Positions 32,367 to 39,894 of a stretch of 39,894 bases of DNA are shown here, piece after piece. The notes under the pieces are model-generated. The model did not search any database. It was not told the DNA's origin and saw only the letters and a program-made list of their open reading frames with translations. Both the position numbers and the translations under genes were made by a program. Numbering within the stretch: the first letter of the stretch is position 1; each line of letters begins with the position of its first letter. Source of the stretch: Candidatus Obscuribacterales bacterium (GTDB lineage: Bacteria; Cyanobacteriota; Vampirovibrionia; Obscuribacterales; Obscuribacteraceae). The DNA lies in assembly GCA_021732025.1 (NCBI GenBank), contig JAKFVU010000060.1:1-39894 (forward strand), read 5' to 3'.

Positions 32367-33653
32367 CTATTGCTGCTCGAAATCGAGAATCAATTTTCTG
32401 GCCGCTTCGTTGTTGGTCGTCAGTTTTCCATCCGGTCGCCTAATAATTTTTGCTTTGCCGGATTTGTCGAGACCATAGGCAAGGTCTATATCTTCTTGAT
32501 CTTTTTCTTTCATAAATTGGTAGAATACTGGCGTTTTAACCAGTAGCTCCTTTCGGCTGCTGGCGCTCTCTTTTAGCATTGCCATACCTTCTGCAGCCAT
32601 TTCTACTGGATTGTCAAAATAGAATGTAGGTGGGCGAATCTCTGCTTTCGCCGCCATTTCAATGTCGTCCAACACGCCGTCATTGTCATTGCCTGAGTCT
32701 TTCGTCTTTATCGGGCTACCGCTCTTGTCAATTTGCTGCCAGCCGCCTAACTCGTTGTCGTGACGATAGAGCTTACCGTCTTTGCTTCTGATGGCCCAAA
32801 TTGTTTCGTCTGTGCCCGGTTTGAGGAAGGCATCGAAACCGCAGCGCTGAGAAAATTGAACAAGTCGTTTCTCTTCGTCAATGCCAAGGCGAAATTGTGA
32901 ATTGTGAGAAAGCTCATGAAGCACCATATGGCCATCGATTCCGCCTTGCCATGCGAAGTTTTCACCTGTTTTTACTAGGGTGGCTCCTATGCCTCCGGGA
33001 GCAACGTAAATGGCTGGCTTGTCTTCTTTATCACTATGTCTATAGGTGGCAACTGCGCCATGATCATCTTGGTAAAGTGAATCTTTGAGAAAGTAAAACT
33101 TAACCCCGTCTTTGCCATCTTTGGTGAGCTGAGATGGTGTAGCGCGCTCCATTAGACCTTCGATGCTATACAGCTCGCTGAGATATGGCGCTCGGGCGTG
33201 TATCATTTTGCCATGCGAAACCGTGCCATCAGGGGCAATGGCAACTTGGCCAACGACTTCTTCTTGCTCTTTGCTGAAACGTAGCTTGTAATCAGCCTTT
33301 AGCTGCAATTCTTTGGCTGCTGTTAGGTGCTCAATCTGTTTTTCTGCTCGGCTTAGGCCTTCGCGGCTATTTTCAGAAGTTAAAACATCAATGTTCGAGT
33401 CGCCGCTGCGCACTGTATAAGTGAGCTGCTTACCGGCCGCATCTTGAGAAATAAGTACTTGGTGTTTAAGAGCAAACGAATCTTTGGCAAGTTCGAGCTG
33501 CTCTCGTTCTATACCATCAGAAACACTAGGATTTCGTGTTCCGATTGCTTCTAGAGCTAGTGCAGAGCGCGCTGAGTCGGCAGCTAATGGGCTGAAGTCT
33601 GAATTCTTCGAATCATCGCTAGAGCGGTCGGAGGACCCTTTATGGCTTGTCAT
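32367..33653 (-). CDS. Predicted zinc metallopeptidase (HELSH) with EF-hand-like loop
   Basis: Numbered from ATG 33653: MVLHELSHNSQ (about 243-253) is a zinc HExxH motif, and NPVEMAAEGMAML about 110 residues later offers Glu as the likely third ligand. This arrangement resembles anthrax lethal factor C-terminal-like (ATLF-like) peptidases. Between them DSGNDNDGVLDDIE has the spacing of an EF-hand or calcium loop. The N-terminus is Ser/Asp-rich and has no signal peptide, so it may be released or injected by a non-Sec route, or act inside the cell. TTG at 33680 is an alternative start with a weaker case. The 3' end runs into the 19-bp hairpin. Substrate unknown; the zinc site is convincing, the family less so. 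Confidence 0.74.
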   Translation of the reverse strand: MTSHKGSSDRSSDDSKNSDFSPLAADSARSALALEAIGTRNPSVSDGIEREQLELAKDSFALKHQVLISQDAAGKQLTYTVRSGDSNIDVLTSENSREGLSRAEKQIEHLTAAKELQLKADYKLRFSKEQEEVVGQVAIAPDGTVSHGKMIHARAPYLSELYSIEGLMERATPSQLTKDGKDGVKFYFLKDSLYQDDHGAVATYRHSDKEDKPAIYVAPGGIGATLVKTGENFAWQGGIDGHMVLHELSHNSQFRLGIDEEKRLVQFSQRCGFDAFLKPGTDETIWAIRSKDGKLYRHDNELGGWQQIDKSGSPIKTKDSGNDNDGVLDDIEMAAKAEIRPPTFYFDNPVEMAAEGMAMLKESASSRKELLVKTPVFYQFMKEKDQEDIDLAYGLDKSGKAKIIRRPDGKLTTNNEAARKLILDFEQQ

Positions 33654-33708
33654 TGATACTTCATACCCTTCTGCGCTCAAATGAATCTCTAGAATAGCGT
33701 AAGGGAAA

Positions 33709-34743
33709 TTAAGTAAAGCGTGATACCACTTTTAGAACCTTCAGAATTTGTTCTTTTAAGGGCCTGCGGTGAGCTGACGATGACTTTGTTGCCATTAGTG
33801 CGTCATAGTTCGCGATAAAACTATCGTAGCTTTCTGCTAGCATTTCGTCGTTTGAATATTTTGGCTGCCAGCCGAGCTGCTTAAGCGGCTCTACGTCAAA
33901 ATAGAAGTCTTCACCATAGGTGAGGTAGTGCCACGGGGCAAGGGGGCTGAGTTTGACTGAGTCTAGCGCTTGCAGTGTGCCGACAGTTAGAGCGCTAGGG
34001 AGCCGTTTTACCTTGGCTCTACTGCCTGCGTGATTGACGAGATTTTCGAGGCAAATACCAATTTCGTTAAAGCGGTCGGTGCCGACGTTGTAGAGGCCTG
34101 GCTTGTTCAATTCGACGAGCATCAAATAGCAGTCGATTAGGTCTTGGGCGTGTAAAAATTGAATTTTGTTCTTGCCTGAACCAATCACGTAGATGTTGAT
34201 GTCGCTTTTGATCCAGTCGAATAGAATTTGGAAGATGCCAAGCCTGCCGTCGCCAATTATTGTGCGAGGACGCACCGCAATTAGTGGCATGCCTGCTTGC
34301 TCCGCAATTGCGCGAGCGGCCAGTTCACCGTCTAGTTTGCTCACTCCATATATTTCCACAGGCTTGGTGGCTGTGTTGTTTGATATGGGGCAGGGAGCGC
34401 AGCCAAAAATCGCTGACGAACTGGTATGAATGAAACATTTTACTTTGGCTTTCACAGCCTCTTCAGCAACGATTTTAGTACCCTCGACATTGACTTGGCG
34501 AAATAGATCGCCAGACTTTGTCAGGGGTACAAGTGCTGCTGTGTGGTGAACAATATCGACGCCTTGCATTGCAGCGGCAACGCCGTCTCGATTGAGCACA
34601 CTGGTCTTAAAGAATTTTGCTTTCGCTGGCCGCTGCTCGTCTTCCCAGATGTCGAGAATGCTGACTTCTTCGCCTTTGGCAAGTAGATGTATGGCGATTA
34701 GATTGCCAAGAAAGCCAGATCCGCCCGTTATTAGATGTCTCAT
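33709..34743 (-). CDS. NAD-dependent epimerase/dehydratase (3-beta-HSD-like extended SDR)
   Basis: The 344-aa protein has LITGGSGFLGNLIA (Gly7, Gly10, Gly13), the HTAALVPL strand, SSSAIFG, the catalytic Tyr132-Lys136 pair in YGVSK, and VRPRTIIGDGR. The layout fits 3-beta-hydroxysteroid dehydrogenase/isomerase-like or sugar-epimerase SDRs. It has the same length as the SDR at 25.8 kb but only general sequence similarity, so a recent duplication is unlikely. It is divergent from thrB across 92 bp and has no strong ribosome binding site. Substrate unknown. Confidence 0.9.
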   Translation of the reverse strand: MRHLITGGSGFLGNLIAIHLLAKGEEVSILDIWEDEQRPAKAKFFKTSVLNRDGVAAAMQGVDIVHHTAALVPLTKSGDLFRQVNVEGTKIVAEEAVKAKVKCFIHTSSSAIFGCAPCPISNNTATKPVEIYGVSKLDGELAARAIAEQAGMPLIAVRPRTIIGDGRLGIFQILFDWIKSDINIYVIGSGKNKIQFLHAQDLIDCYLMLVELNKPGLYNVGTDRFNEIGICLENLVNHAGSRAKVKRLPSALTVGTLQALDSVKLSPLAPWHYLTYGEDFYFDVEPLKQLGWQPKYSNDEMLAESYDSFIANYDALMATKSSSAHRRPLKEQILKVLKVVSRFT

Positions 34744-34835
34744 GGCATTTTTGTTGCTACTATTACATGGTTATTCTGGCAGCTCGGACGGCAATTCGGA
34801 TAAATTTGGGTTGAACATTTGGACATTATTTTGCC

Positions 34836-35801
34836 ATGGCCGATTTGAACAAGGTGTTTGATAGAAGTCGCAGATTTACCCTGCGGCTCCCGGGCTCAAC
34901 AAGTAATTTGGGACCGGGCCTAGATTGTATTGGCTTGGCTCTCAACATCTATAGCACCATGTCGTTTTTTGTGTTGGACGAAAACGATCCGGGCATACCT
35001 TTGATTACTTTTAAAGGAAGTATTGCCAAGAGCAGTCTGGCGCAGGAACAAGGAAAACTTACCTACACCATATTGAGCAAGCTTTGGCAGCGGGATCATG
35101 ACTTGCTACAAAGGGTGCGCATTCTCGTTGACTCGGAGATTCCATTAGGCGTGGGGTTGGGGTCTAGTGCCACAGCCATTCTCGGCGCACTCTGGGCGGC
35201 TAGCGTATTGAAAGATCGTATTCCTAGCGCTCCAAGTCTTCTAGCTGAAGCTAGTTTACTGGAAGGACATCCTGAAACCCTCGCCGCTTGTTTACTGGGA
35301 AATATGGTGGTATCTAGCCCTTCATCATTTACATCAAGTAAAAATATAGTTACTCAACGTTTAAATTGGCCTAAAGAGTGGCACATGCTGGTTGTTTCGC
35401 CCCAGTATAGTCTCACTACGACCAACGCCCGATCCGTTCTTCCGGCTGAGGTCAAAATGGCCGATGCAATTTTCAATGTGCAAAAAGTTGCCTCTCTAGT
35501 GGCTGCTGTTGCTAGGCGAGATGAATCAGCGTTTAAAGATGCTCTCGATGACCGTTTGCATGAGCCATATAGAGCCCAGTTAGTGCCAGAGTTGGCAAAA
35601 CTGCGCCGCGAGCTGATGAACGAGCCAATTATGGGCTGTACCCTTTCTGGTGCCGGTTCTTCAGTGCTGGTAATAGTGCATGAAAAGCGTAAGGCACAAG
35701 TGAAGGAGCGATTAGACTATTGGATTGCAACTGAGACAAAGCCTCCTCGCATACTCGACTGTCAAGTAGACGATCAAGGCATTCAAGAGCTAGATCTATA
35801 G
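34836..35801 (+). CDS. thrB: Homoserine kinase
   Basis: This GHMP-family kinase phosphorylates homoserine with ATP in threonine synthesis. Visible motifs are the N-terminal PGSTSNLGPGLDCIGLAL, the ATP-binding PLGVGLGSSATA (103-112) and the C-terminal motif 3, GCTLSGAGSSVLVI (about 267-280). Length 321 aa is normal. The ATG at 34836 lacks a good ribosome binding site, but the protein begins at the right place for the family. No other threonine genes are adjacent. It ends in a 6-bp overlap with the convergent nucleotidyltransferase-fold gene. Confidence 0.95.
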   Translation: MADLNKVFDRSRRFTLRLPGSTSNLGPGLDCIGLALNIYSTMSFFVLDENDPGIPLITFKGSIAKSSLAQEQGKLTYTILSKLWQRDHDLLQRVRILVDSEIPLGVGLGSSATAILGALWAASVLKDRIPSAPSLLAEASLLEGHPETLAACLLGNMVVSSPSSFTSSKNIVTQRLNWPKEWHMLVVSPQYSLTTTNARSVLPAEVKMADAIFNVQKVASLVAAVARRDESAFKDALDDRLHEPYRAQLVPELAKLRRELMNEPIMGCTLSGAGSSVLVIVHEKRKAQVKERLDYWIATETKPPRILDCQVDDQGIQELDL

Positions 35802-36281
35802 ACTAAGTAACTTGCTCAGGTCGGCAACGTCTTTATCGCGGCCTAAAATAGTCTTATAGGCAATCAGTTGGTCAAGGGGCTGAACGCTCACCTTGAGTCC
35901 GTGAAACGGCATTAGCTGCGCTTTTTTTATGTCTACAACATGCGGCACCCATTGCCCTTTGTGACAAATTTGTTGGGCCTCTATCTGATTAATATCAACC
36001 TCTATCTCGTCAATCTTTAGATCGAGCATCACAAGTTGGAATTCGTCATCTTGATAAAAGCGCAGCGGTGTGACGATGTGCTGGCGAAGCAGATATGCAA
36101 CTAATTCGATATGAGCGCGTGGCATCTCCAAATCTATGTCGTGAAGGGGCCATTTTGAGCCGTGAATGTTACCCGCGAGTCCGCCTGTGAACTGATATGG
36201 CACCTTGTGCTCGTTTAATAGAGTAACGAGACGTTTGACTACTTCGAGCTGCTCACTGCTAATTGTTGCTCGCTCTGCCAT
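35796..36281 (-). CDS. Small nucleotidyltransferase-fold protein (MNT/LinA/AbiEii-like)
   Basis: The 161-aa protein has YQFTGGLAGNIHGSKWPLHDIDLEM, which matches the nucleotidyltransferase GG...DxD motif (Gly33-Gly34, Asp48, Asp50), and a third acid, Asp96, in EVDINQIE. The C-terminal LIAYKTILGRDKDVADLSKL is the (I)xYK..xGRxKDxxDL helix typical of the aminoglycoside/lincosamide nucleotidyltransferase-like and MNT groups. All catalytic acids appear present, so it may transfer a nucleotide to a drug, protein or tRNA. A HEPN partner, expected if it were an MNT antitoxin, is not next to it. Convergent with thrB. Confidence 0.85.
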   Translation of the reverse strand: MAERATISSEQLEVVKRLVTLLNEHKVPYQFTGGLAGNIHGSKWPLHDIDLEMPRAHIELVAYLLRQHIVTPLRFYQDDEFQLVMLDLKIDEIEVDINQIEAQQICHKGQWVPHVVDIKKAQLMPFHGLKVSVQPLDQLIAYKTILGRDKDVADLSKLLSL

Positions 36282-36653
36282 TTCTTATTAACGTTCTTCT
36301 GCTTGCTTGTCGTGCACATTCGCTAAATTATTAGTAAATTTGGTGCATTTTAATGGTTGATGTAATTTGCTTCGAAGTTTGTGTGTGCATGCTTTAAGAG
36401 TCTGAACTCCGAATTGCGCACCCATGTTAACCCATTTTTCGTCTTTCTGCTTGAGGCTGTAAAGCCTTGCTGTGACTGGTTCTGCTTGTTCGGTCTTGGC
36501 TTGCCCGGTGGTCGAGATTGAATGCGAGTCGATCTTGTTTCTTACGCTGTTTAACAGGAACGGTCACTTCTCGATCACAACGTGAGCGTAACGTGAAGAT
36601 TGGGTGGTGTTGAATGCTCGGCACCAACACAGGGGGCCTAAGGGAGGCTGACA
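36282..36653. other. Gene-poor 372-bp gap
   Basis: No convincing ORF: one minus-strand frame of 89 codons (36427-36696) overlaps the start of the repeat protein and has low-complexity, unprotein-like content. A small hairpin, GAGGCTGTAAAGCCTT, lies near 36450. A clear ribosome binding site (AGGGAGGCTGACA) precedes the next gene. I see no tRNA, terminator or convincing promoter here; the promoter of that gene should be inside the gap. Confidence 0.6.
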
Positions 36654-37076
36654 ATGAAAACAGATGCGAAACGGTATACGGAACCTGACACTTCAAAATT
36701 TGAGCTGGCTAGCGGTCTGCTCCATCGGCTTTGCAAGCATGCCGATACAAAAGTTAGACTGCATCTAGCAGAGAATAGGCACACACCAATCGAGTTGCTC
36801 ATAGTCCTTAGCTATGACAGCAGCCCGGCGGTGCGACTAGCGGTGGCTGAGAATGCAAGCTCTCAACTCTGCTTGATCGAACGTGCAATTGATGATGTCA
36901 GCGTTGATGTGCGCTATGGGCTTGCGGAAAACCCGCACTTGCCCACGCATTTGTTAGAAAAGTTGGCAGATGACGAGAACCCTTACGTTGCCTGTCGCGC
37001 CGAGCGCACCTTGGCTAGAGTGTTGAGAGAGTGCATCGCACTCCAATGCTCGAAAAATAGTTGCCTATCCAGCTAA
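36654..37076 (+). CDS. Leucine-rich-variant/HEAT-like repeat protein
   Basis: ATG 36654 has GGGAGG upstream. The 140-aa protein is built of about four 23-24-residue repeats with the consensus DxxxxVRxxLAENxxxPxxLLxxLxxD (for example TKVRLHLAENRHTPIELLIVL, VDVRYGLAENPHLPTHLLEKL). This is the LRV (leucine-rich variant) repeat, an alpha/3-10 solenoid related to HEAT. In Azotobacter an LRV protein carries a 4Fe-4S cluster, but its N-terminal Cys cluster is not seen here. It has no signal peptide, so it should be cytoplasmic and act by protein binding. It stands alone, with gaps on both sides. Confidence 0.82.
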   Translation: MKTDAKRYTEPDTSKFELASGLLHRLCKHADTKVRLHLAENRHTPIELLIVLSYDSSPAVRLAVAENASSQLCLIERAIDDVSVDVRYGLAENPHLPTHLLEKLADDENPYVACRAERTLARVLRECIALQCSKNSCLSS

Positions 37077-37597
37077 ATGACTTGAGAACAAGTCTTTTAT
37101 TGTAATAGATAAGGCTTTCAACAACATAGACTGGTTCTATTTGTTGGCTGCTCTTAGCCACTGCAATGTGTCTGCTTCGGCGTGATGCAAGCTGTGATTG
37201 GCAATTTGCAAGTAGATATCTATTGGCAGGGAGAATCCAGCTCCTTTCCACTAGGTATCTGCGCCACCCGCGAGGGCCAATCAGTGATCTACGAATTTGG
37301 TCGTTTGTAGATCGCTGTATTGGCTCTCATTAGTAGTTTGAGTGTGAAATTTGGCGGATAGCTGCTGGCAGAGGCTATATGGCACTTTTCAGTAAAATTT
37401 TGTCTTGACTCAGAACAGCCTTTTTTGTTTCCAAATTGCTTTAATCTTGACCAGTAAAATCTCTTCAATTGCGGCCATAGCCCAGGTTCTGGCCTTTGAT
37501 TATTTCCCTGCCATGAATCTGGTGCTATTTTGTGCCAAACTGGTGCGTTGTCAATTAATTTAGTTGGCAATGCGTTAGTACCAAGGAGGTTCGCCTT
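37077..37597. other. Gene-poor 521-bp gap with one large hairpin
   Basis: I see no convincing gene. A 93-codon minus-strand frame (37289-37570) starts at TTG without a ribosome binding site and is not recognised. The main structure is the 57-bp inverted repeat listed separately. The TPR gene's ribosome binding site AAGGAGG (37583-37589) ends the gap; its promoter should lie just upstream. A small noncoding RNA in this gap is possible. Confidence 0.55.
37272..37328. repeat. Large imperfect inverted repeat (about 24-bp stem, 8-nt loop)
   Basis: The arm 37272-37295 (GAGGGCCAATCAGTGATCTAC and onward) pairs with 37304-37328 (TTTGTAGATCGCTGTATTGG and onward), with one bulged A and a few mismatches, most of which would be G-U pairs in RNA. 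The loop is TTTGGTCG. No T-run follows closely. It may be a structured RNA, an attachment-like palindrome or a remnant repeat. Confidence 0.75.
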
Positions 37598-39568
37598 TTG
37601 ATTAATCGTGCCGCAAGGTTTGTTTTAAACCTTTCACTAAGTTTAGGGCTGGTGTCAGTGGTGGTGCCAAGCGCCATGGCACAGAAGTCTAAAGTTTCAA
37701 CAGCTAGCACGGCGAAGACTCTTTCACTTAGTTCTCGTACCTCGCCCCACGCTTTTCGCGACCGTCTGTTTAAAGGCAAATTGTCTTCTGATGTGGTCGC
37801 CGCCGAAAAGTTGTTACTTGATGGCAAATATGCACAAGCACAAGATGCCTTTCGCATTGCTGTAAATAAGAATTCGAAAGATACTGCAGCTCTCACTGGA
37901 CTCGGATTTGCACTTGTTCAGCAGTACAAACTTGACGCTGCCGATGAGCAGTTTGCAAAAGCATTAAAGGTAAATAGCAAGACACCATTGGCTTTGGTTG
38001 GTCAATCCATGGCAAAGCTTTATCGCCTACAGTCATCTTCTATGACCGTAATATCACAAAGACAGGCAACTCTGGTATCGGCTGAGGCTTTGTGCCGTCA
38101 GGCTCTTAAATTGGATCCTAAAGCAGCAGAAGCATATATTGCGCTTGGTTTGGTGCAACGAGAGCAAGGCCGTTTGAAAGACGCAAGAAACAGTCTCTCG
38201 ATGGCGATCAAGCTTGATCCCCAATATAGCTCGGCATTTGTTCAACGCGGTTTGATTGACCTGAAACTCGGCGATACCGCAGCAGCGCTTACTGATTTTG
38301 GTTCTGCCATCAGCTTGCGTTCCGATAATGCCGCTGCTCACTACGGTCTTGGTAAAGCCTATTTGGCTCAGGGAATGCTTGATGATGCTTACAAATCATT
38401 GAACACTTCTATATCATTGAACAACAATAGCGCTCCTGCACACATTGCTCTTGGTGATGTCTATCGTCTGCAGAACAATCGTGTTGCTGCAGTTAAGGAG
38501 TATCAAGCCGCAATCTTGATCAAGGCGGAGAGTGATGAGGCTTATCTGCGCATGGCGGATATCAGAGAGTCTCGCGGCGATCTGGAATTGGCGTTAGGTG
38601 ATTTACGCTCGGGGTTAGCGCTTAGTCCTAATAGTGTTGACCTGCACCGTCGCGCTGGTGACATCAACTTGCGTTTAGAGAAAACCGATGATGCCTTGAA
38701 GGAATACACGACCGTTTTGGGATTTGCACCTGGTGATGTTCCAGCTGTTAAAGGCATGACCAGAACCTTGATGATCAAAGCTCAGAAAGAAGCGAATGGT
38801 GCGTTCTTCTTGGCCAACAACTTTGAATCGGCTGAGAATTTCATTCAGCGTGCTATTCAGTTGAATCCGAATGATATGGAATTGCGCTTAGCCGATGCTA
38901 AATTGCGAGCCATTTCAGGTAAGCCAGTTGATTTGTCTACAGTGGGAACACCGACCAATGATCCGCAACGAATTGCGTATGCAGAGGCCTGCTTAGCGCA
39001 GTTCAAGTATCAAGAGGCGACTCAAGCATTCGAGACTGTTATTGCCAACTGTACGACGTCGGCCCAGGCATTTGCTGTTGCTGATATGGCTTTGATGATT
39101 CGGGATCTTGATAGTGCCGATAGTGCCTACAAACGTGGTGGCACATTTAGTGACGAAGATGCAGCAGCTCGTTCTAAACGTGGCTTAAACAATGTTGCTA
39201 CGGCCCGTGATAAAGCCCGTCAATCTCTGACTTTGGGACAAGATCTTTCTCGCAAAAAGCAACTGACCAGCGCTATTGATCAGTTCAGAAATGCTGCGTA
39301 CCTAAATCCAAGACTATCTGCAGCTCACTTGGGGCTAGCCGAGACTTTGGAAAAACTCTATAACAAATCTGCGCCTCCGTTGAGAGAGGCAGCTTTGCAC
39401 TATCGAGCATATGCAAGCTTGGAGCCAGGTTTGCCTGAGAAGCAAGCGGAGAAGATCGCTAAGCGTGCTGAAAAGTGCGACGAAGTTGCGTTCAAGATTG
39501 AGCAAGGTAAGTCGACAAGCAAGCTGTCGTCAATCTTTAGTTCAGTGGAGAAGTTCTTTAAGAACTAA
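37598..39568 (+). CDS. Large exported TPR protein
   Basis: Start TTG 37598 with AAGGAGG 8 bp upstream; the ribosome binding site decides it. A signal peptide (MINRAARF, a hydrophobic core, cleavage after PSAMA) precedes a 656-aa protein made mainly of tetratricopeptide repeats: more than ten are visible between residues about 70 and 600, such as AQDAFRIAVNKNSKDTAALTGLGFAL and ARNSLSMAIKLDPQYSSAFVQRG. A less regular middle part (about 380-480) may be a different helical domain. TPR arrays bind other proteins, so a periplasmic or outer-membrane scaffold or assembly factor is likely. A symmetric terminator follows 63 bp after the stop. Confidence 0.92.
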   Translation: MINRAARFVLNLSLSLGLVSVVVPSAMAQKSKVSTASTAKTLSLSSRTSPHAFRDRLFKGKLSSDVVAAEKLLLDGKYAQAQDAFRIAVNKNSKDTAALTGLGFALVQQYKLDAADEQFAKALKVNSKTPLALVGQSMAKLYRLQSSSMTVISQRQATLVSAEALCRQALKLDPKAAEAYIALGLVQREQGRLKDARNSLSMAIKLDPQYSSAFVQRGLIDLKLGDTAAALTDFGSAISLRSDNAAAHYGLGKAYLAQGMLDDAYKSLNTSISLNNNSAPAHIALGDVYRLQNNRVAAVKEYQAAILIKAESDEAYLRMADIRESRGDLELALGDLRSGLALSPNSVDLHRRAGDINLRLEKTDDALKEYTTVLGFAPGDVPAVKGMTRTLMIKAQKEANGAFFLANNFESAENFIQRAIQLNPNDMELRLADAKLRAISGKPVDLSTVGTPTNDPQRIAYAEACLAQFKYQEATQAFETVIANCTTSAQAFAVADMALMIRDLDSADSAYKRGGTFSDEDAAARSKRGLNNVATARDKARQSLTLGQDLSRKKQLTSAIDQFRNAAYLNPRLSAAHLGLAETLEKLYNKSAPPLREAALHYRAYASLEPGLPEKQAEKIAKRAEKCDEVAFKIEQGKSTSKLSSIFSSVEKFFKN

Positions 39569-39631
39569 TTTTGTTGACTTCGCTTGAAGGCAATGATTGC
39601 TGCAAAGTTTGGCTGTTTTCGTTGGATAGTG

Positions 39632-39667
39632 AAAAAAGGTTTGAGCGTTATCGCTCAAACCTTTTTT
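39632..39667. terminator. Bidirectional rho-independent terminator
   Basis: AAAAAAGGTTTGAGCG (39632-39647) pairs perfectly with CGCTCAAACCTTTTTT (39652-39667) around the tetraloop TTAT. The six A on one side and six T on the other make it work in both directions. It ends the TPR gene on the plus strand and would also end a minus-strand gene entering from the right, for which an open frame with a stop at 39687 is present. Confidence 0.95.
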
Positions 39668-39686
39668 CTTGGCGAAGGACTTACGG

Positions 39687-39894
39687 TCATTTGTAAACCG
39701 TTTGAGGTGGATCCGGATTATGGCGATATCGGTTTAGTAAGAACGGATCCGGACTATGGCGATATCGGTTTAGTAAGAACGGTTCCGGATTATGGCGATA
39801 TCGGTTTAGTAAGAACGGATCCGGATTATGGCGATATCGGTTTAGTAAGAACGGATCCGGATTATGGCGATATCGGTTTAGTAAGAACGGATCC
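39687..39894 (-). CDS. Possible C-terminal end of a repeat protein running off the window (partial)
   Basis: On the minus strand the 36-bp repeats are open in one frame as DPFLLNRYRHNP, twelve residues per unit. After the last unit the frame gives DPPQTVYK and a TGA at 39687-39689. The symmetric terminator then lies 20 bp downstream. Substitutions between units change Asn to Ser and Asp to Glu, both mild. The plus strand is also open (DPDYGDIGLVRT, from an ATG at 39593), but that frame would have to be read through the terminator. No start codon is in the window. Either reading could be wrong if the array is noncoding. Confidence 0.38.
   Translation of the reverse strand, partial: DPFLLNRYRHNPDPFLLNRYRHNPDPFLLNRYRHNPEPFLLNRYRHSPDPFLLNRYRHNPDPPQTVYK
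39709..39894. repeat. 36-bp tandem repeat array, five units plus, truncated by window edge
   Basis: Units start at 39709, 39745, 39781, 39817 and 39853, with a sixth beginning at 39889. They differ at only two positions: T to C in unit 2, and A to T in unit 3. Each unit carries two 8-bp palindromes, CGGATCCG at its boundary and CGATATCG in the middle, centred 16 bp apart. There are no spacers, so it is not a CRISPR. The unit length is a multiple of three, which fits a protein repeat. Noncoding tandem repeats of similar length are also known in Cyanobacteria. Confidence 0.97.

Noticed and set aside
36427..36696. 89-codon minus-strand frame overlapping the LRV gene start
   Set aside because: No ribosome binding site, Ser/Arg/Gln-rich content unlike a folded protein, and it overlaps a well-supported gene start.
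37289..37570. 93-codon minus-strand frame in the gap before the TPR gene
   Set aside because: TTG start without ribosome binding site, no recognised domain, and its end overlaps the large hairpin.
39593..39894. Plus-strand open frame from ATG 39593 through the terminator into DPDYGDIGLVRT repeats
   Set aside because: It must be translated across a strong terminator hairpin whose sequence explains those codons; the minus-strand reading fits the shared terminator better. Kept only as an alternative.
39709..39894. CRISPR array
   Set aside because: Repeats are contiguous with no spacers and contain internal palindromes in each unit.

Overview
The window reads as chromosomal DNA of a heterotrophic, diderm-like bacterium. 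Coding density is high, genes lie on both strands, ATG, GTG and TTG starts are all used, and many genes have a good GGAGG-type ribosome binding site. Many products are predicted to be exported (signal peptides, a lipobox, TPR, leucine-rich and Kelch repeats). The mix of exported LRR/TPR proteins, J-like domains, Ku/LigD and divergent receiver domains makes me suspect a non-photosynthetic relative of Cyanobacteria (Obscuribacterales/Vampirovibrionia). That is an inference from gene content and cannot be proved from this sequence. I see no rRNA, tRNA, CRISPR array, insertion sequence or phage module.

Layout. Positions 1-4.3 kb hold the 3' end of clpA, an MscS-type channel, an exported TPR-thioredoxin protein, a pirin with two palindromic operator-like sites, and a degenerate receiver protein. 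Positions 4.3-7.5 kb hold a CpxA/CpxR-like two-component system divergent from a Spy/CpxP-like exported protein. An 11-bp-spaced direct repeat lies between them, which suggests an envelope-stress module. Positions 7.5-15 kb hold an M1 aminopeptidase, small exported proteins, a transketolase with a strong terminator, an exported LRR protein and an SDR. Positions 15-19 kb hold a complete bacterial NHEJ pair, ligD and ku, transcribed divergently. Positions 19-23 kb hold a renalase-like flavoprotein, a hypothetical protein, and an unusual membrane protein that joins a nucleophile-less HAD-like domain to a Kelch domain.

Positions 23-30 kb are a tightly packed minus-strand run of five genes: a flippase-like membrane protein, a GMC oxidoreductase, a 3-beta-HSD-like SDR, a degenerate HD-domain protein and an LRR protein. 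The C-terminus of the flippase-like protein resembles the helical N-terminal domain normally found on GMC alcohol/sterol oxidases, and the GMC gene next door lacks it. The two proteins therefore look functionally coupled, probably in oxidising or moving a membrane lipid.

Positions 30-36.3 kb hold a J-like/TPR membrane protein, a DUF2314-like lipoprotein, a HELSH metallopeptidase with a possible calcium loop, a second epimerase, homoserine kinase thrB and a small nucleotidyltransferase-fold protein. The right end holds a leucine-rich-variant repeat protein, two gene-poor stretches (one with a large hairpin), a large exported TPR protein, a symmetric terminator, and an array of 36-bp perfect tandem repeats running off the edge. 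The array is open in a minus-strand frame that stops just before the terminator, so it may be the repetitive C-terminus of a further gene.
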